A DNA stretch of 24,928 bases from an uncultured Acetatifactor sp. (GCA_910579755.1 CAJTVB010000040.1:1-24928); one strand, 5' to 3'; positions 14,986 to 22,898 are shown, counted from the stretch's first letter. Program-made: numbers and translations. The notes: generated by a model not told the origin, from the letters alone.

Positions 14986-17556
14986 ATGAATAAGGAGCGG
15001 AAAAAGAGCAGAAAAGACAGGCGGTTTCCCCTGCTTCTTCTTATTATATTGGTGTTTGCTGTATTGGGAACAATAGTGTTTTCGGTGGTCCGGAGAGTTT
15101 CTGCAGAGATGTCCGCGTCGGCCATACAAAATCTGAGCGAAAGTCTGAACCTGATCAAGTGCACCATAGAGGCGATGCTGAACAACGAGGCTGAGTTTCA
15201 GAAGATGATGTCCCGGGAGGCGGCCCGGTGGGAGAACCCGGAGGAATACATCAGGAGCTTTGAGAAAAATCAGACGATTGTAAAAATATCCTTGATACGA
15301 TCAGGGGAAAAAGAGGGGATTTCCAGCACGGGCGAGATATTTACCGGAGACGAGCTGGATTTTTCTCTGGGTCGAACGGTAAACGGGCTGGAGATTTCAC
15401 AATCCTATATAAATTATATGGGAACCTGGGCTTACTCTATGAAATGTCCTGTCATAAAGGAGGACCGGGAGATCGGAACCCTTTATGCGGAATATGTGTA
15501 CGATTCCTTTGACAGAACGCTTCCGGAGGGATTTTATAATGACAAGGCAATGCTTTATATCATGGATGCCAGAACTGAGAGGTTTGTGCTGAAGCCAAAG
15601 GGAATGGGACAGCGGAATGCGGGACATGTGAATCTGATGGATTTTTACCGGGCAAACGACATTACAGAGGAGGCGCTGCAGGAGGAGGTTACTGAGTGCG
15701 TACAAGCCGGCGGCAATATGTTGTTTTATCATGACGTACAGGGAAAGGAATCCCTGAACTATGTATGGGCGGCTAACGATGGATCCATTTTTTTAATCGG
15801 ATATGTGCCCATCGAGGCTATCCAGCAGGAGGGAAGAACGGTAAACCAGAATATATTTCTGGTGGTGGCGGTGACGCTGATTGCTTTCTTTTTGTGCTGT
15901 GTTTTATATTACTTTAATCATCGGAGGGAAAACCGGATCCGGAAGGAGAGGGAGACTGAGAGGGAGATTCATAATAAGCAGTTGGCGGAGGCGCTGCAGG
16001 CGGCTCAGCTGGCCAGCAATTCCAAGACCATGTTTCTCTCCAATATGTCCCATGATATCAGAACTCCCATGAATGCGGTTTTAGGCTTTACCACGCTGCT
16101 GGCCAAGGACGCGGAAAACCCGGAAAAGGTCAGGGAATATACGAAAAAGATTATGGCATCGGGACAGCATCTGCTCAGCTTGATTAATGATATTCTGGAT
16201 GTTTCCAAAATCGAAAGCGGCAAGGTGGTGCTCAATATTGAAGAGTTTACCCTGAGCGATCTGGTGTCCTCTGTGGATGCGATTATCCGGCCAATGGCCA
16301 ATGCGAAGAAGCAGTCACTCCATGTGGAGGTGACGGGTATTCGGCATGAATATTTGATGGGAGACGAGACCAGGATCAACCAGATTTTAATAAATCTTCT
16401 TTCAAATGCGGTAAAATATACCCAGGAGGGCGGCAGTATCTGGTTCCGTATCATCGGGCTGAAGCAGCGGTCCGGTCAATATGAGCATGTTCGGATTGAA
16501 GTTGAAGACAATGGATACGGTATGACACAGGAATACCTGAAAACGATTTTTGATGCATTCACCAGAGCCGAAAACAGTACCACAAATAAGGTACAGGGGA
16601 CGGGGCTTGGCATGGCGATCACGAAAAATATTGTGGAGCTGATGGGCGGAACCATCGATGTTTCCAGCCAGGTGGATAGGGGAAGCCTTTTCAGAGTGGA
16701 GCTGGAATTCCACATACCGGAGGGTCACGCAGACAAAAAATTCTGGGAGGAGCATGGGATTTCCTGTATTTTGGCGGTGGACAGTGATGAGGAGACCTGT
16801 GCGGATATCCGCACGCTGATGCAGGATATGGGAGTTGTGGTGGATACAGTGTCCGACCCGCAGGAGGCTCTGGAAATGATTCGCAGCAGCAGACAGGGGG
16901 AGGAATATGATCTGCTTTTGCTGGAATGGAGTCCGTCTGAAGGAAAGGATGCTCAGGCGGCGGAGCAAATCCGGGAGGCCGTGTCTGATCAGGTGCCATT
17001 GCTCTTTATGACTGCCGTTGACGTGGAGGAGAAGGAAGATATTCCCCGGATGGAAAATACAGGGGTCTTGCATAAACCCTTCTTTGTGTCTGCTCTGAAG
17101 GATAAGATTATGGAGATGAGGGCAGAGTCCGGAGAGAAGGAAGAGCAGGAGGAAACCATAAACCTGGAGGGACTGCGGTTCCTTGCGGCAGAGGACAATG
17201 AAATCAATGCGGAAATTCTGGCGGAGATTCTGGATATGGAGGGAGCGGGCTGCGAGATTGTGGAGAACGGCCGTCTGGCGGTGGAACGCTTTGAGCGGGC
17301 AGAAGAAGGAGAGTTTGACGCGATTCTGATGGATGTGCAGATGCCGGTTATGAACGGATACGATGCCGCCAGAGCCATCAGGGCTCTCAAGCGCAGCGAT
17401 GCGGGAAGGATTCCCATCATAGCCATGACGGCAAACGCTTTTGCGGAGGATGAAAAGGAAGCTCTGGATGCGGGTATGGATGTGCATGTGGCAAAGCCCA
17501 TCAATGTGGAACTGCTGAAACGGGTCATCCGGGAATGCATTCGGAGGCAAAAGTGA
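14986..17556 (+). CDS. Hybrid sensor histidine kinase with one degenerate and one active receiver domain
   Basis: The protein has 856 residues. In order: a membrane span at 14-35, an extracytoplasmic sensor region of about 250 residues, a second span at about 289-310, and a coiled linker. HisKA follows with His356 in SNMSHDIRTPMN, then an ATPase domain with Asn474 of the N box and GTGLGMAI. A first receiver starts near residue 592, and a second receiver has the acidic pair Glu736-Asp737, phospho-Asp783 in LMDVQMPVMNG and Lys837. In the first receiver the expected phospho-Asp is replaced by Glu647 (LLLLEWSP), so it cannot be phosphorylated normally. There is no DNA-binding output domain and no adjacent response regulator. 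GGAG at 14975-14978 places the ATG at 14986. The operon continues with a binding-protein lipoprotein 35 bases after the stop, suggesting joint sensing. Confidence 0.92.
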   Translation: MNKERKKSRKDRRFPLLLLIILVFAVLGTIVFSVVRRVSAEMSASAIQNLSESLNLIKCTIEAMLNNEAEFQKMMSREAARWENPEEYIRSFEKNQTIVKISLIRSGEKEGISSTGEIFTGDELDFSLGRTVNGLEISQSYINYMGTWAYSMKCPVIKEDREIGTLYAEYVYDSFDRTLPEGFYNDKAMLYIMDARTERFVLKPKGMGQRNAGHVNLMDFYRANDITEEALQEEVTECVQAGGNMLFYHDVQGKESLNYVWAANDGSIFLIGYVPIEAIQQEGRTVNQNIFLVVAVTLIAFFLCCVLYYFNHRRENRIRKERETEREIHNKQLAEALQAAQLASNSKTMFLSNMSHDIRTPMNAVLGFTTLLAKDAENPEKVREYTKKIMASGQHLLSLINDILDVSKIESGKVVLNIEEFTLSDLVSSVDAIIRPMANAKKQSLHVEVTGIRHEYLMGDETRINQILINLLSNAVKYTQEGGSIWFRIIGLKQRSGQYEHVRIEVEDNGYGMTQEYLKTIFDAFTRAENSTTNKVQGTGLGMAITKNIVELMGGTIDVSSQVDRGSLFRVELEFHIPEGHADKKFWEEHGISCILAVDSDEETCADIRTLMQDMGVVVDTVSDPQEALEMIRSSRQGEEYDLLLLEWSPSEGKDAQAAEQIREAVSDQVPLLFMTAVDVEEKEDIPRMENTGVLHKPFFVSALKDKIMEMRAESGEKEEQEETINLEGLRFLAAEDNEINAEILAEILDMEGAGCEIVENGRLAVERFERAEEGEFDAILMDVQMPVMNGYDAARAIRALKRSDAGRIPIIAMTANAFAEDEKEALDAGMDVHVAKPINVELLKRVIRECIRRQK

Positions 17557-17591
17557 TTATGTCTACTGAAGCAGGCGGGAGGATAATATTT

Positions 17592-18914
17592 ATGAGAAAG
17601 TCAAAAAAATGGTATGGAAAAGCGGCGGCATTGTGCCTGGCAGCAATGGCTGTGCTGGTGTTGGTTTCCTGCAAAGATGAGAAGGAAAACGGCAGCAATC
17701 TGCTCGATATAGAGGAGAAGGACGGAAGATATGTAAATTTGTTCAGTCCCATGGAGAAGATCGATCCCAGCGCGGAGAATATAGCCAGGACGGCTTCGGA
17801 TCTGACGATGGCCATGGCGGAGGAAAAGCTGGGAGTAAGGGTGGCCTACCGAACCTATACGGCGGAAAATTATCAGGATAAAACCTATGATGATGTGACT
17901 CTGGACAGGGTGCGCAATAACATGGATGATTTATATCTTCTAAATCCGGATACCATCCAGATCCTTGGGGCGGAGGGACGGCTGGTGGATCTGTCGGTGC
18001 TTGCCAGCGCGGAGAATCTGAGGGAAGTGGTGAAAACGGCAAACACCGTCAACGGCAAGCTGGTGGCTATTCCCCAGGAGGTGGTAGCCCACGGTCTGTT
18101 CGTGAACAAGGATATGTTTGACCAATACGATCTGGAGCTTCCGGAAACGCCGGAGGATTTGCTGGAGTGCTGCAGGGTATTTCAGGAAAACGGCATAGAG
18201 ACGCCCATCGGCGCCAACCGCTGGTGGCTGGAGAACTTTGTCTTTGCCCAGGCCTATGCGGATCTGTACAACGGCGGAAATACGGAGGCAGAGATCGAGG
18301 CGCTGAACAGCGGAGAAAGCAAGTACAGCGATTATATGCGTCCGGGCTTTGAATTTCTCCAGGAACTGATCGACAAGGGCTATATTGATGCCGAAAAAGC
18401 TTATGTCAGCGAGGCTATCGAGGGGGAGGGACCGGATTTCCTGGCCCAGAAGACGCCTATCGTTATGGCATATTGGGGAGCGGCCAACGCGGAGACCTCT
18501 TACGGCAAACCGGATTTTAATCTGCAGGTTATCGGATTTCCCAGCAGCCGGGGACAGATGCCGGTGGTATCCATGACGGGATTTGCAGTGGGCGCAGGAG
18601 CAGAACACGAGGAGGATGCCATTCGCACCATAGACGTGATGCTTTCCGACGAGGCCCTTCAGCTTTATTCGGAGACAAACAAGGTGATTTCGCCCTCCAA
18701 GAACGTGGAGGTGGACTGTATTCCGGCTCTGAAGCCGCTGAACGACAAAATCCAGGAAAATGTGTATGTTCTTGGATCCAATGCGGGAATGAAGGTGGAG
18801 CAGTGGGGCAACACCTGCATTATTGTGCGGAAGCTGCTGGGCGGGGCTTCTGTGGATGAATGCATGGCAGAGTTTGACAGACTGCAGGAAGAATCGTTGG
18901 AACAGCAGCGGTAA
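17592..18914 (+). CDS. ABC-type extracellular solute-binding lipoprotein, orphan
   Basis: The protein has 440 residues. Its signal peptide ends in the lipobox LVSC, with Cys27 to be lipidated, so the mature protein sits on the outer face of the membrane. The body has the extracellular solute-binding family 1 pattern: PQEVVAHGLFVNKDMF, TPEDLLECCRVFQENG and GFAVGAGAEHEEDAIRTIDV, typical of sugar or oligosaccharide binders. The frame stays open to an ATG at 17535 inside the kinase gene, but GGGAGG (17577-17582) and the signal peptide select 17592. No permease or ATPase gene lies nearby. Sitting directly after a hybrid kinase with a large outer domain, it may present a ligand to that kinase; this is inference. 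The ligand is unknown. Confidence 0.88.
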   Translation: MRKSKKWYGKAAALCLAAMAVLVLVSCKDEKENGSNLLDIEEKDGRYVNLFSPMEKIDPSAENIARTASDLTMAMAEEKLGVRVAYRTYTAENYQDKTYDDVTLDRVRNNMDDLYLLNPDTIQILGAEGRLVDLSVLASAENLREVVKTANTVNGKLVAIPQEVVAHGLFVNKDMFDQYDLELPETPEDLLECCRVFQENGIETPIGANRWWLENFVFAQAYADLYNGGNTEAEIEALNSGESKYSDYMRPGFEFLQELIDKGYIDAEKAYVSEAIEGEGPDFLAQKTPIVMAYWGAANAETSYGKPDFNLQVIGFPSSRGQMPVVSMTGFAVGAGAEHEEDAIRTIDVMLSDEALQLYSETNKVISPSKNVEVDCIPALKPLNDKIQENVYVLGSNAGMKVEQWGNTCIIVRKLLGGASVDECMAEFDRLQEESLEQQR

Positions 18915-18930
18915 CCTTTGGGCTGCTGTT
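18901..18930 (+). terminator. Weak terminator candidate after the binding-protein gene
   Basis: AACAGCAGC (18901-18909) and GCTGCTGTT (18922-18930) form a perfect 9-bp stem with a 12-base loop, overlapping the stop codon. Only TAT follows, so the T-run is poor. Confidence 0.35.
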
Positions 18931-19006
18931 TATGGGGCATCATGCTGCTATTTGCGGCGAAGCCGTGAATGGCAACATTATTTGTCCTTTTTCCGTAAAA
19001 ATGTGC

Positions 19007-19035
19007 TTGCCAAATCCGCGGAAGTGTGTTAAGAT
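19007..19035 (+). promoter_or_regulatory. Promoter of the tRNA cluster
   Basis: TTGCCA (19007-19012) and TAAGAT (19030-19035) are 17 bases apart and lie about 60 bases ahead of the first tRNA. Confidence 0.55.
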
Positions 19036-19095
19036 ATCATTCGTTAAGATTGTTTGTGAGAGAGCGCCCGGCCTTTCACCATGCATCTTTGATGC

Positions 19096-19167
19096 GGCTC
19101 CATGGTCAAGCGGTTAAGACATCGCCCTTTCACGGCGGTAACACGGGTTCGATTCCCGTTGGAGTCA
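19096..19167 (+). tRNA. tRNA-Glu (anticodon TTC)
   Basis: The acceptor arms GGCTCCA and TGGAGTC, the D-arm and the T-arm GGGTTCGATTCCC are present. The anticodon loop is CTTTCAC. No CCA is encoded. Confidence 0.93.
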
Positions 19168-19173
19168 TTTTGC

Positions 19174-19247
19174 GGACCTTTAGCTCAGTTGGTTAGAGCA
19201 ACCGGCTCATAACCGGTCGGTCCTGGGTTCGAGTCCCCGAAGGTCCA
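19174..19247 (+). tRNA. tRNA with anticodon CAT (elongator Met or Ile2)
   Basis: GGACCTT pairs with AAGGTCC and the anticodon loop is CTCATAA. The body does not have the initiator-tRNA features (the first acceptor pair is matched). Whether C34 is modified to lysidine, making it tRNA-Ile2, cannot be decided by eye. No CCA is encoded. Confidence 0.9.
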
Positions 19248-19283
19248 TTTTGAAGTTATTTTTACCGCAATTATTATAAATAA

Positions 19284-19357
19284 GGCCCAGTGGCTCAGTT
19301 GGTTAGAGCGCCGCCCTGTCACGGCGGAGGTCGTCGGTTCGAGTCCGATCTGGGTCG
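19284..19357 (+). tRNA. tRNA-Asp (anticodon GTC)
   Basis: The acceptor arms GGCCCAG and CTGGGTC frame the molecule, and the anticodon loop is CTGTCAC. No CCA is encoded. A small hairpin (TTGTG...CACAA, 19358-19375) separates it from the next tRNA. Confidence 0.93.
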
Positions 19358-19375
19358 TTGTGTGGTTTCACACAA

Positions 19376-19448
19376 GGGGTCTTAGCTCAGCTGGGAGAGC
19401 ATCTGCCTTACAAGCAGAGGGTCATAGGTTCGAGCCCTATAGGCCCCA
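19376..19448 (+). tRNA. tRNA-Val (anticodon TAC)
   Basis: GGGGTCT pairs with AGGCCCC, the anticodon loop is CTTACAA and the T-arm is AGGTTCGAGCCCT. No CCA is encoded. Confidence 0.92.
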
Positions 19449-19523
19449 TTTTTAATGCACGGAAAAGCAGAACCAAGCAAGGCGAAATGGGGTAAAGTAT
19501 AAAACGGGACAAGGAGAGACGGT

Positions 19524-20363
19524 ATGATCAGGATCATAACAGATTCAGCGGCAGACATGGGGGACATTATCCGGGAGGATCTGACAATACTGCCCATTCA
19601 TATCACCTTTGGAGATCAGGAATTTCAGGATGGGGTGGATATGACTCATCAGATGTTCTATGAAAGGCTCATCGAGTCGGACGAGCTGCCGGTGACCAGC
19701 CAGGTGGCGCCCTTTGCCTTTGAGGAGGCCTATAAGGCGGCAAAGGAAAAGGGAGAGGAAGTGATAGCCATCACTCTGTCATCGAAGCTTTCAGGCACTT
19801 GGCAGAGCGCCAATATCGCGGCGGAAAGCTATGAGGATATGGTCCATGTGGTGGACAGTGAGAACGTGAGCATCGGCCAGAGGGTGTTGGTGGAGTATGC
19901 CCTGCGCCTGAAGGACGGCGGCATGACAGCCTTGGAAATTGTGGAAAAGCTGGAGGCGGAGAAAAAGAATATCCGGCTTATCGCCCTTTTGGATACGCTG
20001 GAGTATTTGAAAAAGGGAGGGCGTATATCCCGGGCGGCGGCTGTGGCAGGGAGTCTTTTGTCCATTAAGCCGGTGATCGCCATCCAGAGCGGAGAGGTTG
20101 CGATCCTGGGGAAGGCGAGAGGATCCCGGCAGGGCAATAACCTGCTGGCGGAGCAGATCCGTCTCACAGGAGGAATCGATTTTTCCAGGCCATATGTGCT
20201 TGGATATACCGGCCTGAGCGATATGCTGCTGCAAAAGTATATTGCGGACAATGAAGTCCTGTGGAAGGATCATGTGGAGGCTCTTGACGCCGTCAGTGTA
20301 GGCGGTACCATCGGGACTCATACAGGTCCCGGAGCCATCGGGGCGGCGTTCTTTTCCCTGTAA
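19524..20363 (+). CDS. DegV family fatty-acid-binding protein
   Basis: The protein has 279 residues, normal for the family. The N-terminal ITDSAADM, LPVTSQVAPFAFEEA, the lipid-binding TLSSKLSGTWQSA and KKGGRISRAAAVAGSLLSIKPV are DegV hallmarks. DegV/FakB proteins bind a fatty acid and, in Firmicutes, can hand it to the kinase FakA to make acyl-phosphate for phospholipid synthesis. No fakA is seen here. AAGGAG (19511-19516) precedes the ATG. The gene follows the tRNA cluster by 75 bases and may be read with it or from a weak promoter in the gap. Confidence 0.93.
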   Translation: MIRIITDSAADMGDIIREDLTILPIHITFGDQEFQDGVDMTHQMFYERLIESDELPVTSQVAPFAFEEAYKAAKEKGEEVIAITLSSKLSGTWQSANIAAESYEDMVHVVDSENVSIGQRVLVEYALRLKDGGMTALEIVEKLEAEKKNIRLIALLDTLEYLKKGGRISRAAAVAGSLLSIKPVIAIQSGEVAILGKARGSRQGNNLLAEQIRLTGGIDFSRPYVLGYTGLSDMLLQKYIADNEVLWKDHVEALDAVSVGGTIGTHTGPGAIGAAFFSL

Positions 20364-20462
20364 AGAGCCGGCGGTTTTGAACGTGAGGACTCTATTATGA
20401 GGGGATTTTTTGAATCATATATTGAAATTATGCCTGCTTCAGGCGGGCCGGGAGGTATGGAG

Positions 20463-21338
20463 ATGAAAGAGATCAACCAGCAGTTTTTGAACGGAGAGAG
20501 GGCCTTGTTTCAGGAGCATGACAGCCGGATCAGCTATTGCACCTTTGCCGACGGAGAGTCGCCGCTGAAGGAGAGCAGAGACCTGGAAATTGATAACTGT
20601 CTTTTTCGGTGGAAGTATCCGCTGTGGTACAGTAAAAATATTACAATGAAAAATTCCGCTCTTTTTGATATGGCCAGAGCCGGTATCTGGTATGGGGAGA
20701 ATATTTCCGTGCAGGATACGGTGATTGAGGCGCCTAAAAATTTCAGGCGGACCCGGGGAATCGTTCTGCAGAATGTAAATTTCCCCAACGCTTCGGAGAC
20801 CTTATGGAATTGTCAGGACATCGAGATGGACAGTGTCACGGCCAGAGGCGATTACTTTGCCATGAACTGCAGAAATGTGAAGGCAAGTAATTTTACGCTC
20901 ACTGGCAATTACAGCTTTGACGGAGGCTGTGATATTGAGATCCGGGATTCCAGGCTGCTCTCCAAGGATGCTTTCTGGAATGCTGAAAATGTGACGGTGT
21001 ATGATTCCTTTATATCAGGGGAGTATCTGGGATGGAATTCCCGGAATATCACTCTGGTGAACTGCGTCATTGAGAGTCTTCAGGGAATGTGCTATATCGA
21101 TAATCTGGTGATGAAGAACTGCCGTCTGGTGAACACCACACTGGCCTTTGAATATGCTCAGGCCGACGTGGAGATCGTGGGCAGTGTGGACAGCGTATTC
21201 AACCCTAAGGGTGGAGTGATCCGGGCGGACAGGATCGGAGAGCTTATCATGGACGGGCGGAAGGTAAAGATCGACCAGACCCGCATTGAGGCCGGGGAAA
21301 TCGGAAAACATTTGGACCGGGCTTCCTGGGAAGTGTGA
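20463..21338 (+). CDS. DUF3737 family right-handed beta-helix protein
   Basis: The protein has 291 residues. Repeats of about 20 residues with the pattern hydrophobic-x-hydrophobic-x-(N/D)-(S/C) run through the body (LEIDNCLF, ITMKNSALF, IVLQNVNF, IEIRDSRLL, VTVYDSFI, ITLVNCVI, LVMKNCRL). These are the rungs of a right-handed parallel beta-helix. The start MKEINQQFLNGERALF with DGESPLKES and FRWKYPLWYSKNI is the conserved DUF3737 N-terminus. The frame reaches an ATG at 20397, but GGGAGG (20450-20455) is correctly spaced only for the ATG at 20463. No signal peptide is present, so it is cytoplasmic. The function is unknown. It lies ahead of a MalY/PatB-type lyase, probably in one operon. Confidence 0.85.
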   Translation: MKEINQQFLNGERALFQEHDSRISYCTFADGESPLKESRDLEIDNCLFRWKYPLWYSKNITMKNSALFDMARAGIWYGENISVQDTVIEAPKNFRRTRGIVLQNVNFPNASETLWNCQDIEMDSVTARGDYFAMNCRNVKASNFTLTGNYSFDGGCDIEIRDSRLLSKDAFWNAENVTVYDSFISGEYLGWNSRNITLVNCVIESLQGMCYIDNLVMKNCRLVNTTLAFEYAQADVEIVGSVDSVFNPKGGVIRADRIGELIMDGRKVKIDQTRIEAGEIGKHLDRASWEV

Positions 21339-21385
21339 TAAGAATTTCAAAGGCGTCAAAGCACGCCGCCTGACATTTGATGTGT

Positions 21386-21404
21386 GTACCGTTAAGAGCG
21401 GTAC
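21386..21404 (+). promoter_or_regulatory. Short hairpin in the leader of the C-S lyase gene
   Basis: GTACCG (21386-21391) and CGGTAC (21399-21404) pair around a 7-base loop, 28 bases ahead of the ATG. It has no T-run and could be a protein or RNA-processing site; its role is unknown. Confidence 0.3.
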
Positions 21405-21431
21405 CGATGTGGCTGGCAGTGGGGGTAAAGT

Positions 21432-22589
21432 ATGAAATATGATTTTGACAGGCTGACTCAGAGAAGGGGGACAGGTTCCCTGAAATGGGATGTGGAGGAA
21501 AGAGAGCTGCCCATGTGGGTGGCGGACATGGATTTCCCGGCGGCTCCCGAGATCCGGGCGGCCATAGAGAAACGGGCTGAGCATGGTATTTTCGGCTACA
21601 ATATTATTCCGGAGGAATGGTATCAGGCTTACGTCAGCTGGTGGAGCCGCCGGTATGGTTTGGACATGGAGAGAGAATGGCTGATTTATTGCACAGGAGT
21701 GATTCCCGCTGTCTCCAGCGCTGTGCGGAAACTGACTACGGTAGGAGAAAACGTGCTGGTGCAGACTCCCGTATATAATATTTTCTTTAACAGCATTCGA
21801 AATAATGGAAGAAATATTCTGGAAAATCCTCTTGTTTACGACGGACGTGAATACAGGATGGACTTTGAAGACCTGGAGAAAAAGCTGGCTGATCCTCAGA
21901 CTACTCTGATGCTGCTTTGTAATCCCCACAATCCCGTGGGAAAGATATGGGACCGGGAGACCTTGGAGCGGGTGGGGCAGCTTTGCGCAAAGCATCATGT
22001 GGTAGTTCTGTCCGATGAGATCCACTGTGATCTGACGGATCCCGGAGTCAAATACGTGCCCTTTATATCGGTATCTGATGTCTGCCGGGACAACAGCGTG
22101 ACCTGTATGGCGCCTACCAAGACCTTTAATATCGCAGGCTTGCAGACGGCAGCCGTGATGGTTCCAGACCCGGTGCTTCGGCATAAGATGGACAGGGAGC
22201 TGAATACCAGTGAGGTGGCGGAGCCCAATACCTTTGCGGTTACGGCGGCTGTGGAGGCCTATAACGAAGGGGAGGCCTGGCTGGAGGAGCTGCGGGAATA
22301 TTTGTATGGCAATAAGCTGAGAGTGCGGGAATTTTTGGAGAGAGAAGTTCCCGGCGTGAGGGCGGTGCCCTCCCAGGCCACCTATCTGCTCTGGCTGGAT
22401 TGCAGCAGGGTGACGGAGGATGGCACGGCATTGGCTGAGTTTATCCGCCAGGAAACCGGACTTTATTTGACGGCGGGAGAGCATTATGGTTCCTGCGGGC
22501 GCGGCTTTCTGCGCATGAATATTGCCTGCCCCAGGGAACGGCTGGAGGATGGCCTGAACCGTCTGAAGCAGGGTGTGGAGGCCTATTAA
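21432..22589 (+). CDS. MalY/PatB-type PLP-dependent C-S beta-lyase
   Basis: The protein has 385 residues and belongs to aminotransferase class I/II, MalY/PatB group. These enzymes split cystathionine or cysteine to homocysteine or sulfide, pyruvate and ammonia. Evidence includes the N-terminal DRRGT-like QRRGTGSLKWD, LPMWVADMDFPAAPEI, CNPHNPVGKIW, the SDEIHCDL loop and the PLP-binding Lys230 in APTKTFNIAGL. The C-terminal RMNIACPRERLEDGL binds the substrate carboxylate. GGGGG (21422-21426) precedes the ATG. The gene ends the DegV-DUF3737-lyase run. Some members have regulatory functions (as E. coli MalY), but nothing here indicates that. No transporter or methionine gene neighbours it. Confidence 0.9.
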   Translation: MKYDFDRLTQRRGTGSLKWDVEERELPMWVADMDFPAAPEIRAAIEKRAEHGIFGYNIIPEEWYQAYVSWWSRRYGLDMEREWLIYCTGVIPAVSSAVRKLTTVGENVLVQTPVYNIFFNSIRNNGRNILENPLVYDGREYRMDFEDLEKKLADPQTTLMLLCNPHNPVGKIWDRETLERVGQLCAKHHVVVLSDEIHCDLTDPGVKYVPFISVSDVCRDNSVTCMAPTKTFNIAGLQTAAVMVPDPVLRHKMDRELNTSEVAEPNTFAVTAAVEAYNEGEAWLEELREYLYGNKLRVREFLEREVPGVRAVPSQATYLLWLDCSRVTEDGTALAEFIRQETGLYLTAGEHYGSCGRGFLRMNIACPRERLEDGLNRLKQGVEAY

Positions 22590-22621
22590 GAGTCAACACT
22601 ATTTGCCTGGGGCGGGGTGAT

Positions 22622-22703
22622 ATATGCTCTAAGCGACTTGTTAATTCACTGATTTTTCGGTGATAGGCAAGGACAGCTTAGAGCATATTTTCATTCAAGG
22701 AGG
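22622..22703 (+). promoter_or_regulatory. Two-level hairpin leader of a serine recombinase gene
   Basis: ATATGCTCTAAGC (22622-22634) and GCTTAGAGCATAT (22676-22688) are perfect 13-base inverted repeats. Inside them, TCACTGA (22646-22652) and TCGGTGA (22657-22663) form a second stem. AAGGAGG (22697-22703) follows, 8 bases before an ATG at 22712. The arrangement precedes the remnant of a serine recombinase and looks like a regulatory leader retained after the gene decayed. Confidence 0.55.
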
Positions 22704-22711
22704 TCTGTGCT

Positions 22712-22800
22712 ATGGCAAAACCTAAACTGAGCTGCTGTACGAGAGGTTGAGCCGAGATGATGAATTACGGGGCCATGCTGTCATCTTTAGGAACCGTTAA
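22712..22800 (+). pseudogene. N-terminal remnant of a large serine recombinase (TndX-like)
   Basis: After a good ribosome binding site the ATG at 22712 opens MAKPKLSC and meets a stop at 22748-22750. A different frame, from 22735, reads LYERLSRDDELRG, the first conserved block of transposon-type serine recombinases (usually LYERLSRDDEL, just before the catalytic Ser region), and then loses similarity. The gene thus carries a frameshift and a large deletion. The A+T-rich genes to the right suggest it belonged to a conjugative element. Confidence 0.65.
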
Positions 22801-22898
22801 GCGCTTCAAGGACAAAAAGGGCCACTATGTCGATGAAGGTGGGGGATTACTGCCTCCCCGACCTGACGCAAATGCGGGGTAATCCCCGCATTTCTTAA
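22775..22898 (+). pseudogene. TnpV-like transposon protein remnant
   Basis: The ATG at 22775 opens MLSSLGTVKRFKDKKGHYVDE. After a run of five G (22841-22845), a +1 shift gives GGDYCLPDLTQMRG and a stop at 22896-22898. The pattern G-x-Y then GDYxLPDLT resembles the N-terminus of transposon-encoded TnpV proteins, which accompany serine recombinases. One base too many in the G-run would explain the break. The assignment is tentative. Confidence 0.4.
22870..22893 (+). terminator. Terminator-like hairpin at the element scar
   Basis: AAATGCGGGG (22870-22879), TAAT loop, CCCCGCATTT (22884-22893): a perfect 10-bp stem followed by CTTAATAAT. It can separate the scar from the sigma-factor operon. Confidence 0.55.

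Noticed and set aside
16402..17550. A 382-residue open frame on the minus strand opposite the sensor kinase
   Set aside because: The plus strand encodes clear HATPase and receiver motifs here; the antisense frame has no recognisable pattern and no ribosome binding site.
19358..19375. Hairpin TTGTG...CACAA between tRNA-Asp and tRNA-Val as a terminator
   Set aside because: It has no T-run and lies between co-oriented tRNA genes; it is more likely a processing feature.
19096..19448. The tRNA cluster as the attachment site of the element whose scar lies at 22.7 kb
   Set aside because: No duplicate of a tRNA 3' end is seen near the scar, and three ordinary host-like genes lie between.
21015..22484. 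A 489-residue open frame on the minus strand opposite the DUF3737 and C-S lyase genes
   Set aside because: It is antisense to two well-supported genes and its composition (Pro, His and Arg rich, no family pattern) is that of a shadow frame.
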